From the IMG/VR virus record IMGVR_UViG_3300004369_000002, positions 1 through 64,000 of that record: 64,000 bases of DNA, one strand, 5' to 3'. The notes below the pieces were generated by a model. That model had not been told where the DNA came from, searched no databases, and was given only the letters and a program-made list of their open reading frames with translations. Source of the stretch: a virus. The translations under genes were made by a program, and so were the position numbers. Positions 24,544 to 32,076 of this stretch are shown here, one piece after another (positions within the stretch are counted from its first letter, which is position 1; each line of letters begins with the position of its first letter).

Positions 24544-25307
24544 TGGCCTATTCAGCACCGGAGTACTTGTCTCCAACATCCATTACAACCTTTGAGCAGT
24601 GCCCTCTGAAGTTCAAATACACGCGTATTGATGGCGTTCGCGAGCCACCGACAGAAGCAACCCTGCTCGGGAATTTCGTTCACGATGTATTTGAAGGCAT
24701 CTATTCGGCAGAGCCAGAAGATCGAACGATCCCAACGGCACGCAACCTGGCGCGCGATCTGTGGGAGAACAAATATCGCGAGCCGGTATCAAAGTTGGTT
24801 GCCCCTGACAAGTTGAATGACTTTCGCTGGAAGTCATGGTTCTGCATTGAGAACCTATGGAAGTTGGAAACCCCGGAAGGCAGAAAGTTTGACGGGGTGG
24901 AATTCGAACTTCTTACCGACCTGGATGGCGTCAAGGTACGCGGATTCGTTGACCGGTTTCATCTTGAGGAGGACTCCCAGATTGTTATCGGCGACTACAA
25001 AACCGGCAAGGTTCCGCAAGAACGTTATGTCCACGACAAGTTTTTCCAGTTGATCACATATGGAGCGATGTTTGAATCAATTGGGATGGGATCTACGAAA
25101 TCGGTAGAACTCATTTTCGTCAAAGGACCTAAAACCTTCAAGCGTGAAGTGTCACGGGAAGACATAACAGCAACCATTGATCGCATCAAATCTGTTTACG
25201 AAGGGATACAGAGCAGATGCGAATCGGAAACTTTTGAGCCAATCAAAACACGACTATGCGATTGGTGTTACTTCAAAACGAAATGCCCAGCCTGGAGTAG
25301 GAAATGA
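24543..25307 (+). CDS. Cas4/RecB-like PD-(D/E)XK exonuclease with Fe-S cluster
   Basis: A 254-residue nuclease. It opens with LSPTSITTFEQCPLKFKY, the RecB/Cas4-type first helix bearing Cys 20. The core has a His in NFVHDVF (47), RGFVDR (Asp 137), IGDYKTGK (Asp 151 and Lys 153) and FFQLITYG (Gln motif). The C-terminus supplies three more cysteines (CDWCYFKTKC, 239, 242, 248), so a Cas4/AddB-type 4Fe-4S cluster is expected. It probably resects DNA ends to feed the Rad52-like annealase encoded immediately upstream. ATGA-type overlaps link it to both neighbours. Confidence 0.9.
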   Translation: MAYSAPEYLSPTSITTFEQCPLKFKYTRIDGVREPPTEATLLGNFVHDVFEGIYSAEPEDRTIPTARNLARDLWENKYREPVSKLVAPDKLNDFRWKSWFCIENLWKLETPEGRKFDGVEFELLTDLDGVKVRGFVDRFHLEEDSQIVIGDYKTGKVPQERYVHDKFFQLITYGAMFESIGMGSTKSVELIFVKGPKTFKREVSREDITATIDRIKSVYEGIQSRCESETFEPIKTRLCDWCYFKTKCPAWSRK

Positions 25308-25813
25308 AAATTTCAGATGATGCGTTTGCGAAGATTGTTGCCGAGGAGGTCAAGAACAGGGCCTCCCAGGCCAATCGGGCAATTCTTCTGGACAAGGAGA
25401 ATTGGGATCGGTGGTCTCGGGCATTGCGTGCATTGATTGACAACCTGGATCAACAGTTGAGCGACATTGAGTCCGATATTGATGCGGATACGGAACGCTA
25501 TAACGCCATCGAAGAAGGCGACGTGCTGCTATCAACATCGTTAGCCGTGTACGAATCACGCAAAAAGAAAATTCAACGTTTCAAGTTCCACGTAGAAAAT
25601 CGACTCATCCAAGTCGATTCTATGATCGAAACAGGGGTGACGCCCAAGGATGAGCCAGTTGCCGCTCTCCTTCATCTACAAAACGCCATTCGTACACACA
25701 AGCGTCTAATGTATGAATTTGAACTGGAAGACACCCCACTGGATAGGGCACTATGGGCCTCCCTTGACGGCAAGTGGTTGTTTGACTCCATCAAGAGCGA
25801 GGACATCCAATGA
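25304..25813 (+). CDS. Coiled-coil protein of the recombination operon
   Basis: A 169-residue, predominantly helical protein with heptad-like acidic stretches (NLDQQLSDIESDIDADTERYNAIEE) and basic ones (YESRKKKIQRFKF). It overlaps the upstream nuclease gene by four bases and the next small gene likewise. No enzymatic motif is visible. It may be a structural or adaptor subunit. Function is unknown. Confidence 0.65.
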   Translation: MKISDDAFAKIVAEEVKNRASQANRAILLDKENWDRWSRALRALIDNLDQQLSDIESDIDADTERYNAIEEGDVLLSTSLAVYESRKKKIQRFKFHVENRLIQVDSMIETGVTPKDEPVAALLHLQNAIRTHKRLMYEFELEDTPLDRALWASLDGKWLFDSIKSEDIQ

Positions 25814-25953
25814 CTATCAACAAACATGACCGAACTGGATATGTCAGAGGTTGCAGGTGCGATATCTGTCGATCGGCCAACAGCGAATATCAGCGCCTCT
25901 ACATGAAGGAGTGGCGTCGTAAGCGTTCCGAAAAGCCAATCACCAATTCATGA
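25810..25953 (+). CDS. Small Zn-finger-like protein (GCRCDxCR motif)
   Basis: A 47-residue ORF overlapping both neighbours by four bases (ATGA). It reads GYVRGCRCDICRSANSEYQR and continues with a basic helix (MKEWRRKRSEK). The C-x-C-x2-C core followed by a basic helix is a common actinophage small-protein signature and recurs at the N-terminus of the protein starting at 29576. It is probably a metal-binding or nucleic-acid-binding peptide. The short length lowers certainty, but the perfect tiling with neighbours supports it. Confidence 0.65.
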   Translation: MTINKHDRTGYVRGCRCDICRSANSEYQRLYMKEWRRKRSEKPITNS

Positions 25954-26318
25954 AACGTGGCAAACCCCTAAAGCGGACAGGCGAACTTAAACGAGGCGGA
26001 CCGCTGAAGCCACGATCAAAGAAAAAAGAAAAGGAATACACCAAGCGCCGTCCACTGGTGGAACGACTGCTGAAAGAACGCCCCTGGTGTGAGGCATGTC
26101 CGGCATTCGCTAAACACGACAAACTTGCCGTATACATCCGACGTCCAAGTGTGGATATTCACGAACTGAAACGTCGTTCACAAGGCGGATCAATTCTGGA
26201 CGAACAGAATCTTTTAGCGGTTTGCCGTGAGTGTCATAACAGAATTGGGGCTCACCCAGCACTGGCTTTTGAACTAGGGTTGTCAATACACGGATGGGAG
26301 AAAAACGAAGATGATTAA
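25950..26318 (+). CDS. HNH endonuclease
   Basis: A 122-residue protein with a strongly basic N-terminus (KRGKPLKRTGELKRGGPLK). It has a zinc-stabilised HNH fold: CEAC near 49-52, VDIHELKRRSQGG with the catalytic His, EQNLLAVCREC with the Asn and second Cys pair, and HNRIGAHP. It overlaps the small zinc gene and the following gene. A free-standing HNH beside annealase, nuclease and resolvase genes fits recombination-intermediate processing (NinG/Rap-like use) or packaging. A homing role is less likely because there is no intron. Confidence 0.85.
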   Translation: MKRGKPLKRTGELKRGGPLKPRSKKKEKEYTKRRPLVERLLKERPWCEACPAFAKHDKLAVYIRRPSVDIHELKRRSQGGSILDEQNLLAVCRECHNRIGAHPALAFELGLSIHGWEKNEDD

Positions 26319-27015
26319 AATTGGATACGTGGCATCAGGTCCTGCTTTGGACTATTACAGCAGCCTTGCGCACCACCCAACGTTTCATCCAGTCAGAGAA
26401 GAAATCCCAGTTCGTGGGAGGGCCTTGCGTTGTCCAGCATTCAACGAATACTGCCAATCGGCATTCAATATTCATGTCCCCTACGACTTGAAGTTCCGAA
26501 TCAAACGGGCCCCACAAAACAAGGAACCGTTCATTGAGTACGATCGGTCTCAGACATCTCTTGACGAAGAGGGATGTGGCCATGCGCTTGCGTTGCAAGA
26601 CCTGGATGACGGTGTCGCCCAGTTGAGCCTACATCCGTTTTTTATGTTCCTCTCAGATACGCCAGATGTCATTATGACAGTCCTTGGCGCACAGGGCCAA
26701 ACTAACCCTGAGCCGATTCGTGGCCAATTCAACATTTACAACTGGTTTCGCGGCACATCGTACGCCTTCAAGGTAGAGGAGGAGAAGTGGTATACGATTT
26801 CACGAAGTAGCCCTATCTATCAAGTGAAGTTTTACCATCCTTCAGAAACGCATTTTCTTGTGGCCGAAGCACTCAAAACACCATTCCTTGACTCGCGCGA
26901 ATCAGGACAACGACTGCATGGAATGATTGGTCCACAGAAATGGCCATCGATTTTTGACTTCAACAAAAAGAGGCGGCCGAAGAAAGTTATTCAATTCCTG
27001 AACGAATTCGAATGA
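26311..27015 (+). CDS. Hypothetical protein, DUF6065-like
   Basis: A 234-residue soluble protein. Its ordered blocks match the DUF6065 class: RCPAFNEYCQSAFNIHVPYDLKF, then HPFFMFLSDTPDVIMTV, PIRGQFNIYNWFRG, and KWYTISRSSPIYQVKFYHP. The 282-1091 gene shows the same order with low identity. It overlaps both HNH and RuvC-like genes by a few bases, so it travels with the recombination operon. Function is unknown. The fold looks like a beta-rich single domain with possible small-molecule binding. The family call rests on motif memory. Confidence 0.6.
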   Translation: MIKIGYVASGPALDYYSSLAHHPTFHPVREEIPVRGRALRCPAFNEYCQSAFNIHVPYDLKFRIKRAPQNKEPFIEYDRSQTSLDEEGCGHALALQDLDDGVAQLSLHPFFMFLSDTPDVIMTVLGAQGQTNPEPIRGQFNIYNWFRGTSYAFKVEEEKWYTISRSSPIYQVKFYHPSETHFLVAEALKTPFLDSRESGQRLHGMIGPQKWPSIFDFNKKRRPKKVIQFLNEFE

Positions 27016-27533
27016 ACGTTATCGGCTTAGATCTTTCGTTGACATCGACGGGCGTTTCGGGCAACGGCACAATGGCCGTTATCAGCACCCCGACAAAGGG
27101 AGCGGAACGTCTACACCTAATGTCCATGATGATCATGGAACACTTCAGTGATATCAACAAAAAAGTTGCGATCATTGAGGGCTACTCTTTCGCAAGCCGA
27201 AATAGCCAAGCCCATTCCATTGGTGAGTTGGGGGGCGTTGTCCGGGTTGAATTATGGCGACGGAACATCCCATACATAGAGGTTCCGCCAACAGCGCGAG
27301 CAAAATTTGCGACAGGAAAAGGCAACGCCAGCAAAATAGAAGTGATGTCAGCCGTGTCGGCAAGGACCGGAACAGTGTGGTCAGGCCCAGGTGCTGACGA
27401 CATGTGCGATGCGTGGATACTTGAAGAAATGGGCCTATGTGCCCAAGGCCAAGAACGTTTCGAATGGCCCCACCAGAATCGGTCGGCGCTGGAGTCAATC
27501 GACTGGAGCGCACTAAGGAGTGACGATGAATAG
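27012..27533 (+). CDS. RuvC-like Holliday junction resolvase
   Basis: A 173-residue RNase H-fold nuclease. The first strand carries GLDLSLTSTG (Asp 7), the second acidic ligand lies in AIIEGYSF (Glu 56), and the C-terminal ligands are in GADDMCDAW (Asp 129, 130, 133). Between them, SIGELGGVVR and VPPTARAKFATGKG match the substrate-binding region of phage and bacterial RuvC relatives. It would cut four-way junctions from recombination-driven replication before packaging. It overlaps its neighbours by four and eight bases. Confidence 0.88.
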   Translation: MNVIGLDLSLTSTGVSGNGTMAVISTPTKGAERLHLMSMMIMEHFSDINKKVAIIEGYSFASRNSQAHSIGELGGVVRVELWRRNIPYIEVPPTARAKFATGKGNASKIEVMSAVSARTGTVWSGPGADDMCDAWILEEMGLCAQGQERFEWPHQNRSALESIDWSALRSDDE

Positions 27534-27870
27534 AAGTCAACCCATCAGCCAGGTTGAGGTTGAAGAAGAAATTCTTCGGTTGTCCGGGATGCTGGAAGAA
27601 GAAACAGAATCGTTTGAAATACTTGCTCAGGATGCGGCAGTTAAAGAAGCGATGTACAAGTCGTCGTGGGCCAAGGAGTACCTCGCCGCTAAGGGTTCAA
27701 TCAAAGAACGAGAAGCATGGGCCGATTACAAATTGGAGCAAGAAATCTATAACTGGAAAATTTCGGAAGCGTTAGTGAAGGCCAAGAGAGAAAAACTCCA
27801 TTCACTACGGACAAGTATCGATGCCTTGAGAACTATCGCTGCGAACGTAAGGGCACAGGTGAACCCATGA
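27526..27870 (+). CDS. Small coiled-coil protein
   Basis: A 114-residue, almost entirely helical, charged protein (VEVEEEILRLSGMLEEETESFE...). I use the ATG at 27526, with AAGGAG five bases upstream; a GTG two codons earlier sits on the ribosome site itself. It overlaps the resolvase and ParB-like genes. No family is recognised. It could be an adaptor for one of them. Confidence 0.6.
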   Translation: MNRSQPISQVEVEEEILRLSGMLEEETESFEILAQDAAVKEAMYKSSWAKEYLAAKGSIKEREAWADYKLEQEIYNWKISEALVKAKREKLHSLRTSIDALRTIAANVRAQVNP

Positions 27871-28658
27871 GCGACAATGCGACACACAAGGTAAGTTCGG
27901 ATCTTCATAACCTGCTGGTTCCTATTGACAGTTTAGTTCCGCTTCCAAATAACCCACGCAAGGGAAGTGTTGAAGCGATCATGGCGTCGTACGGAGAATT
28001 CGGTCAACAGAAGCCAATCGTGGTTCGACCCAACGATGACGGTACGGCGACCGTTATTGCCGGGAATCATCAGGCCGAGGCCGCACGACGTTTGGGCTGG
28101 AGTCATATTGCGGCAGTCAAAATGGAGGCCGATGACTCGCGTGCGATTGCTTTTGCTTTAGCGGATAACCGAACGAACGAGTTGGGTCATACTGATCCAG
28201 AGTTGCTCAACAACTTGTTGGATGACATCACGGATTTCTACCCTGAACTTTTGGACGGTTTGGGCTGGGACGATTTTGAGTTGGCTGCCCTGGGGGAGCA
28301 GGCAGGCAGATTGGAAAGGTCTGGGGAAACTGGATATATACCGCCAGTAATTATTTCCTCGGTTCAGGAGCCAGAGCAAGACCTGTCGGGGATGGCTGTG
28401 GATAACTCCGATGATGGCCCCCGAATTGTGCCAGCAGCGAACGTGGACGCCAAGTCTGTGGCCGCCTTGGGGAGCACCAGTATTGGTGCCTCGGGGTCAA
28501 ATAAGGCGTTAGTCCAGTACACGGTAGTTTTTGACGACACTAGCCAGCAGGAAAAATGGTATAGGTTTATGAGGTGGCTACGTAGCGATGTGTCCATCGA
28601 TGGCGATACATTTGGGGCAAAACTCATCAATTTTATTGATGCTCACGCTGACTACTAG
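27867..28658 (+). CDS. ParB-like nuclease-domain protein
   Basis: A 263-residue protein with an N-terminal ParB/Srx-type domain: VPIDSLVPLPNNPRKGS, FGQQKPIVVRP, VIAGNHQAEAARRLGW and a following DNRTNELGH segment. This fold binds or hydrolyses nucleotides and binds DNA. In phages it occurs beside methylases and terminases. The C-terminal half has a leucine-rich helix (LLNNLLDDITDFYPELLDGLGWDDFEL), a linker and a terminal domain. It is the last gene of the recombination operon before a new promoter. Its exact role (regulator, nickase or DNA-modification partner) is not determined. Confidence 0.8.
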   Translation: MSDNATHKVSSDLHNLLVPIDSLVPLPNNPRKGSVEAIMASYGEFGQQKPIVVRPNDDGTATVIAGNHQAEAARRLGWSHIAAVKMEADDSRAIAFALADNRTNELGHTDPELLNNLLDDITDFYPELLDGLGWDDFELAALGEQAGRLERSGETGYIPPVIISSVQEPEQDLSGMAVDNSDDGPRIVPAANVDAKSVAALGSTSIGASGSNKALVQYTVVFDDTSQQEKWYRFMRWLRSDVSIDGDTFGAKLINFIDAHADY

Positions 28659-28659
28659 G

Positions 28660-28688
28660 TTGTGAACATGCCTGGAACCAGGTAAGAT
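28660..28688 (+). promoter_or_regulatory. Sigma70-type promoter driving the deacetylase cassette
   Basis: TTGTGA (28660-28665) and TAAGAT (28683-28688) are spaced by exactly 17 bp. The spacer contains CCTGG-AACCAGG, a small inverted repeat. The ATG of the next gene lies seven bases after the -10 box, where transcription would start, and there is no ribosome site. A leaderless transcript, common in Actinobacteria, is therefore predicted. Confidence 0.7.
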
Positions 28689-28694
28689 GTTGAC

Positions 28695-29579
28695 ATGGAT
28701 ATTTATTACAACCCCGACTACACCGCTTCTGAATACTCGTTTGATACAACGAGGAAAGCAACCCTGATCGCCGAGGCAGCCCAACAGAGGCTGGGTGATG
28801 CCGTCCAGATCGTTTCCCCCGAGCAGTTCTACCAGGAAACCGAAGACTGGATCCGACTGACCCATTCGTCCGAATACGTCGATGCAGTCAAGACCGGAAA
28901 ACCGCGCCACCTCGCCGAAAGCCAAGGATTCAAGTGGGACGAAAAGTTCTACTCAATGGTTGTCGCCCACAATGCTGGCGTTGTCGCCGCTATGCACGAC
29001 GCCATTTATGACAACAAGACATCAATCACCCTGTCATCCGGTCTGCATCACGCACGAAAGGACTATGGCAGTGGGTTCTGCACCTTCAATGGTCTCGCTG
29101 TAGCCACGAACTATGCGCTCAACCAAGGAGTCAAGAACATTCTGATCATTGACTTCGACGCTCACGGAGGCGGAGGAACCTATTCGCTTGTCGGCGGAAA
29201 AGTCACTCACGTTGATCTCATCACCTCCCCGTTCGACGTAGCCGATGAGCATGATGGCCGGTCGCTAATTATTGTCAGCGAAACCGATGACGAAACATAC
29301 CTCGCCAACGCCGAGGCACTGTTGGCTTTCGGCACAACATTCCACCATCAGGTCGCTATCTACAACGCCGGGATGGATCCGTACAACTCTGGAGTGAGCA
29401 AAGAAGCGTTGATCGCCAGAGAGGAAATGGTTGCAAACACTCTAGGCCAGATGGGAATCCCTACGGTTGTCACAATGGCTGGCGGATACAAGAGCGGAAA
29501 GGTGATTACGATGCAGGACATCGCTGATCTTCACGTTTCAACCATTGAACAGTTTGCTCTTGTCGGAGCGAATCGATGA
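28695..29579 (+). CDS. HDAC-like deacetylase (arginase/deacetylase superfamily)
   Basis: A 294-residue zinc-dependent amidohydrolase of the histone-deacetylase / acetylpolyamine amidohydrolase / AcuC superfamily. All active-site elements are present: the His pair GLHHA (118-119), GFCTFNG (127-133), zinc ligands in DFDAH (Asp 155, His 157), NAGMDPY (Asp 228) and the transition-state Tyr in AGGY (265). Substrates in this superfamily include acetyl-lysine, acetylpolyamines and related amides; which applies here is unknown. It opens a four-gene unit joined by ATGA overlaps and has its own promoter. Intact catalysis suggests it acts on a host or phage target during infection. Deacetylases of this type are uncommon in phages. 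Confidence 0.88.
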   Translation: MDIYYNPDYTASEYSFDTTRKATLIAEAAQQRLGDAVQIVSPEQFYQETEDWIRLTHSSEYVDAVKTGKPRHLAESQGFKWDEKFYSMVVAHNAGVVAAMHDAIYDNKTSITLSSGLHHARKDYGSGFCTFNGLAVATNYALNQGVKNILIIDFDAHGGGGTYSLVGGKVTHVDLITSPFDVADEHDGRSLIIVSETDDETYLANAEALLAFGTTFHHQVAIYNAGMDPYNSGVSKEALIAREEMVANTLGQMGIPTVVTMAGGYKSGKVITMQDIADLHVSTIEQFALVGANR

Positions 29580-30112
29580 ACACTAGGCCGTTGGCCCCCC
29601 ACGGCACACACAATCGATATTCAAAAGGGTGCAGGTGCGACGAGTGTCGTGTCGCTCACCGTCTTTACGAAAGAGAACGGAACCGTATGAGAACACGAGC
29701 AAGATACGGGATTGAGCCAATGCCGGAACGTCTGGTAGATGCAACGCAAGCAAGAGAACATCTACGTTTCCTACAATCCAAGGGGATCGGTGGATACAGC
29801 ATTGCGAAGCGTGCCTACACGACACGAAACTACGTGACCGAGATTCGGGCAAATCGCGTGAAACGAATCAACAAAGAGTTGAATGAAAGACTCCTCGCAA
29901 TACCGGCGATACCCACCCTTGACGGGCAGTATGTCGATGCTGAACCTGCTCGCCAAATGGTGAAAGATCTTCTGGAAGCGGGGGTCACGAAAACAGAAAT
30001 CGTTCGGTTCATTTCAGGACCCAAGGCCAGGCAACTTGTGATCAAAGACAAGATGCGGTTGAAGCGCATGGAAAAGTTGCGGACACTTCACGGACAGATG
30101 GTTCGACGATGA
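29576..30112 (+). CDS. Zn-motif and helix-turn-helix DNA-binding protein
   Basis: A 178-residue basic protein. The N-terminus has HGTHNRYSKGCRCDECRVAHR, a C-x-C-x2-C motif like that of the 47-residue protein at 25810, followed by a basic helix. Residues about 70-115 (GIGGYSIAKRAYTTRNYVTEIRA...) look like a helix-turn-helix, and a second such unit (EAGVTKTEIVRFISG) lies near 135. It probably binds DNA and may regulate the cassette or guide its enzymes. ATGA overlaps join it to the deacetylase and the PAPS-reductase-like gene. Confidence 0.7.
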   Translation: MNTRPLAPHGTHNRYSKGCRCDECRVAHRLYERERNRMRTRARYGIEPMPERLVDATQAREHLRFLQSKGIGGYSIAKRAYTTRNYVTEIRANRVKRINKELNERLLAIPAIPTLDGQYVDAEPARQMVKDLLEAGVTKTEIVRFISGPKARQLVIKDKMRLKRMEKLRTLHGQMVRR

Positions 30113-31272
30113 CCAGACAAAGAATGTTTCTGGACATTTCATGCGTTGACGCTGCGCGAGAACGAATTCGGCATGTGTACGACACCTTTGATACGGTCTG
30201 TGTTCAATTTTCGGGAGGAAAAGACTCCACGGCAGTTTTGTACCTTGCTAAAGAAATTCACGAAGAGCGCAACCTTGGACCGGTAAAGGTTATTTTCCGT
30301 GACGAGGAGATGGTTTCGCCACTCGTATTGGATTACATCCATGAGGTTCAGAACTATGACTGGGTCGACATGGAATGGTATTGCCTCCCCCAGGGCCAAG
30401 AAATTTGGGTTCTTGGACGGCGTGAATACTGCTTATTGTGGTCTCCAGCCAGAGAAAGTGATGGGAGGCTTTATAGGCCGATCCCTGACGGCGCGATTAC
30501 AGCAAAAGATTTTGGGCTGGATCCTGCGAAACCCATTCCCGAATCAATCGACTACTACACCATGCAAGGCAAAAAGGGTCGTACGGCTTTTTTGACCGGG
30601 GTGCGGGCGAACGAATCAATGATCCGTTACCGGTCATGCGTTCAGAAGTTGCATGAGAATTACATAAATATTCCGTTCAAAATGAAAAAGTCGATTCCCT
30701 TAAGATTCGCAAAGGTGATTTATGACTGGACCACTGACGATGTTCTCAAATTCATCACGGAAGAACACAACGCCTCATACTGCGAGTACTACGATCTCGC
30801 AGCGATTACTGGGTCGAATACCAGAGTGGGTATTCCTTTGCACGCTGTTGCCATTCGCCGTATTGGTGATGTTGTTGCTACGGAGCCTGAGTTTTATGAT
30901 CGACTGTACCAATGCTTTCCGCAGATTGATGCGCAAAGGCGGTGGTGGCCAGACTTCGATGTTGAGTCGCTTATTCGATCGTATTCGGTCGATGGCTGGG
31001 ATGGAGTCCGCCGATGTGTAGAAGAGAACATTCTGACGCCTGGCTTGCGTCAACGAGGAATGGCATTTGCCGCAGAATTTCGCAAAAAGCACGTGAAGGA
31101 TCCCAATGCTTATCCGATTCACTGGCTGATTCGCAATTTGCTGATGCATGAGTTCAATATCACGTCAGTGAACCCGATCGGACCAAAAACGAAGGCGTAT
31201 GCGATGCAGCAGGAGGAAGCAGAAATCATGTCAAGTTTGGATGCCTTGGATTATCAGGATGATTCGCGATGA
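30109..31272 (+). CDS. PAPS reductase-like PP-loop enzyme, IbrA/DUF3440-like
   Basis: A 387-residue adenine-nucleotide alpha hydrolase-type protein. The PP-loop is VQFSGGKDSTAVLYLA (about 33-48), followed by VKVIFRDEEM, LTGVRANESMIRYR and YDWTTDDVLKFI. It is longer than true PAPS reductases and lacks their C-terminal cysteine signature, placing it with IbrA/DUF3440-type proteins, which typically occur with a ParB-like IbrB. That partner lies directly downstream with a four-base overlap. PP-loop relatives include DndC, which takes part in DNA phosphorothioation, so nucleotide or DNA sulfur chemistry is a reasonable hypothesis. The substrate is unknown. Confidence 0.85.
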   Translation: MTRQRMFLDISCVDAARERIRHVYDTFDTVCVQFSGGKDSTAVLYLAKEIHEERNLGPVKVIFRDEEMVSPLVLDYIHEVQNYDWVDMEWYCLPQGQEIWVLGRREYCLLWSPARESDGRLYRPIPDGAITAKDFGLDPAKPIPESIDYYTMQGKKGRTAFLTGVRANESMIRYRSCVQKLHENYINIPFKMKKSIPLRFAKVIYDWTTDDVLKFITEEHNASYCEYYDLAAITGSNTRVGIPLHAVAIRRIGDVVATEPEFYDRLYQCFPQIDAQRRWWPDFDVESLIRSYSVDGWDGVRRCVEENILTPGLRQRGMAFAAEFRKKHVKDPNAYPIHWLIRNLLMHEFNITSVNPIGPKTKAYAMQQEEAEIMSSLDALDYQDDSR

Positions 31273-31820
31273 AGAAAAAGTTTGATCGTTTGCAGGTGAC
31301 GTACATGTCGCCAGAAGATCTTAAGACGGCTGAATGGTGGAGCAATTACATGCTGAAGCCAGATCGGGATCTTTTGTTGAGGAGCGCCGAACAATATGGG
31401 ATTTTGAATCCTGTTGTTGTGCAGAAGTCGACCAACATGGTCATTGACGGGCACACCCGGCTATGGGCGGCTTTAGACCTACGTATGGAAGAGATCCCAG
31501 TTGTGTTGCAGGATGTCACCAATACAGAGGCGATGCTGATGCATCTTCAGTTAAACCGAGCCAAAGGTCAGGTAGTTGCCAAGCGAATGTCGAATGTGGT
31601 GAAGGACCTACTGCGTTCGGGCAAATATTCGGAAAATGACCTGAAGTATCACCTCGTCATGAAAAGTGATGAAATGGACCTGATGGTTGACGGCTCGCTT
31701 ATCAAGATGAGAAAAGTCCACGAACACAAGTATTCCCGAGCCTGGGTTCCCGTCGAAGCGCCAGCAAAAGCCACAGACGCCCTGGGTTTCATTGAAAGAC
31801 CACCCAACCCTGACCGTTGA
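31269..31820 (+). CDS. ParB-like partner protein, IbrB-like
   Basis: A 183-residue ParB/Srx-fold protein. Visible elements are VTYMSPEDLKTAEWWSNYM, GILNPVVVQKSTNMVIDGH and TRLWAALDLRMEEIPVVL, the last carrying the G-H-T-R-L box that binds nucleotide in this fold. Its position after the PP-loop enzyme matches the known ibrA-ibrB pairing. It is distinct from the other ParB-like protein at 27867. It ends the four-gene unit. A helical C-terminal extension may provide DNA or partner binding. Confidence 0.82.
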   Translation: MKKKFDRLQVTYMSPEDLKTAEWWSNYMLKPDRDLLLRSAEQYGILNPVVVQKSTNMVIDGHTRLWAALDLRMEEIPVVLQDVTNTEAMLMHLQLNRAKGQVVAKRMSNVVKDLLRSGKYSENDLKYHLVMKSDEMDLMVDGSLIKMRKVHEHKYSRAWVPVEAPAKATDALGFIERPPNPDR

Positions 31821-31836
31821 CCCCGGGTGGTATTAT
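31799..31836 (+). promoter_or_regulatory. Inverted repeat and extended -10 promoter
   Basis: ACCACCC (31799-31805) pairs with GGGTGGT (31825-31831). The right arm merges with an extended -10 element, TGG then TATTAT (31828-31836). The repeat overlaps the end of the upstream ORF and could be a weak terminator or an operator for the promoter. The next gene starts 24 bp downstream behind a GGAGG site. Confidence 0.45.
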
Positions 31837-31859
31837 GAGGTGTCTCCAGTGGAGGAAAA

Positions 31860-32045
31860 ATGCCTACTCCGTCAACAATCCCAGACATCGAACTTACGCC
31901 CGAAACGGACGTTCTTCCTGACGTCACTCCGCCCGCTCCCGATGCGGGCCGTCCAGGTAGACGACCGGCTTGGTGGCGGCGCGCTTTGGCGCAGACCCTC
32001 CGTGGGGCTGCTGGCGCTATTCGACCCGGAGAAGATCGCAACTAA
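31860..32045 (+). CDS. Small Pro/Arg-rich protein
   Basis: A 61-residue protein with an excellent GGAGG ribosome site and its own predicted promoter, both arguing that it is real. The first half is acidic and proline-rich (PDIELTPETDVLPDVTPP), the second basic (GRPGRRPAWWRRALAQTLRG) and possibly an amphipathic helix. It matches no family I know. Size, strong expression signals and location between the cassette and the glycosyltransferase suggest a host-directed or regulatory peptide. Confidence 0.55.
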   Translation: MPTPSTIPDIELTPETDVLPDVTPPAPDAGRPGRRPAWWRRALAQTLRGAAGAIRPGEDRN

Positions 32046-32067
32046 AGTCAATCCGCAAAAGATCTTT

Positions 32068-32076
32068 TGCTATAGT
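32068..32076 (+). promoter_or_regulatory. Extended -10 promoter before the glycosyltransferase
   Basis: TGC-TATAGT is an extended -10 element 33 bp before the glycosyltransferase ATG. No good -35 is visible, as is usual for extended -10 promoters. GGAG lies between it and the start. Confidence 0.5.
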
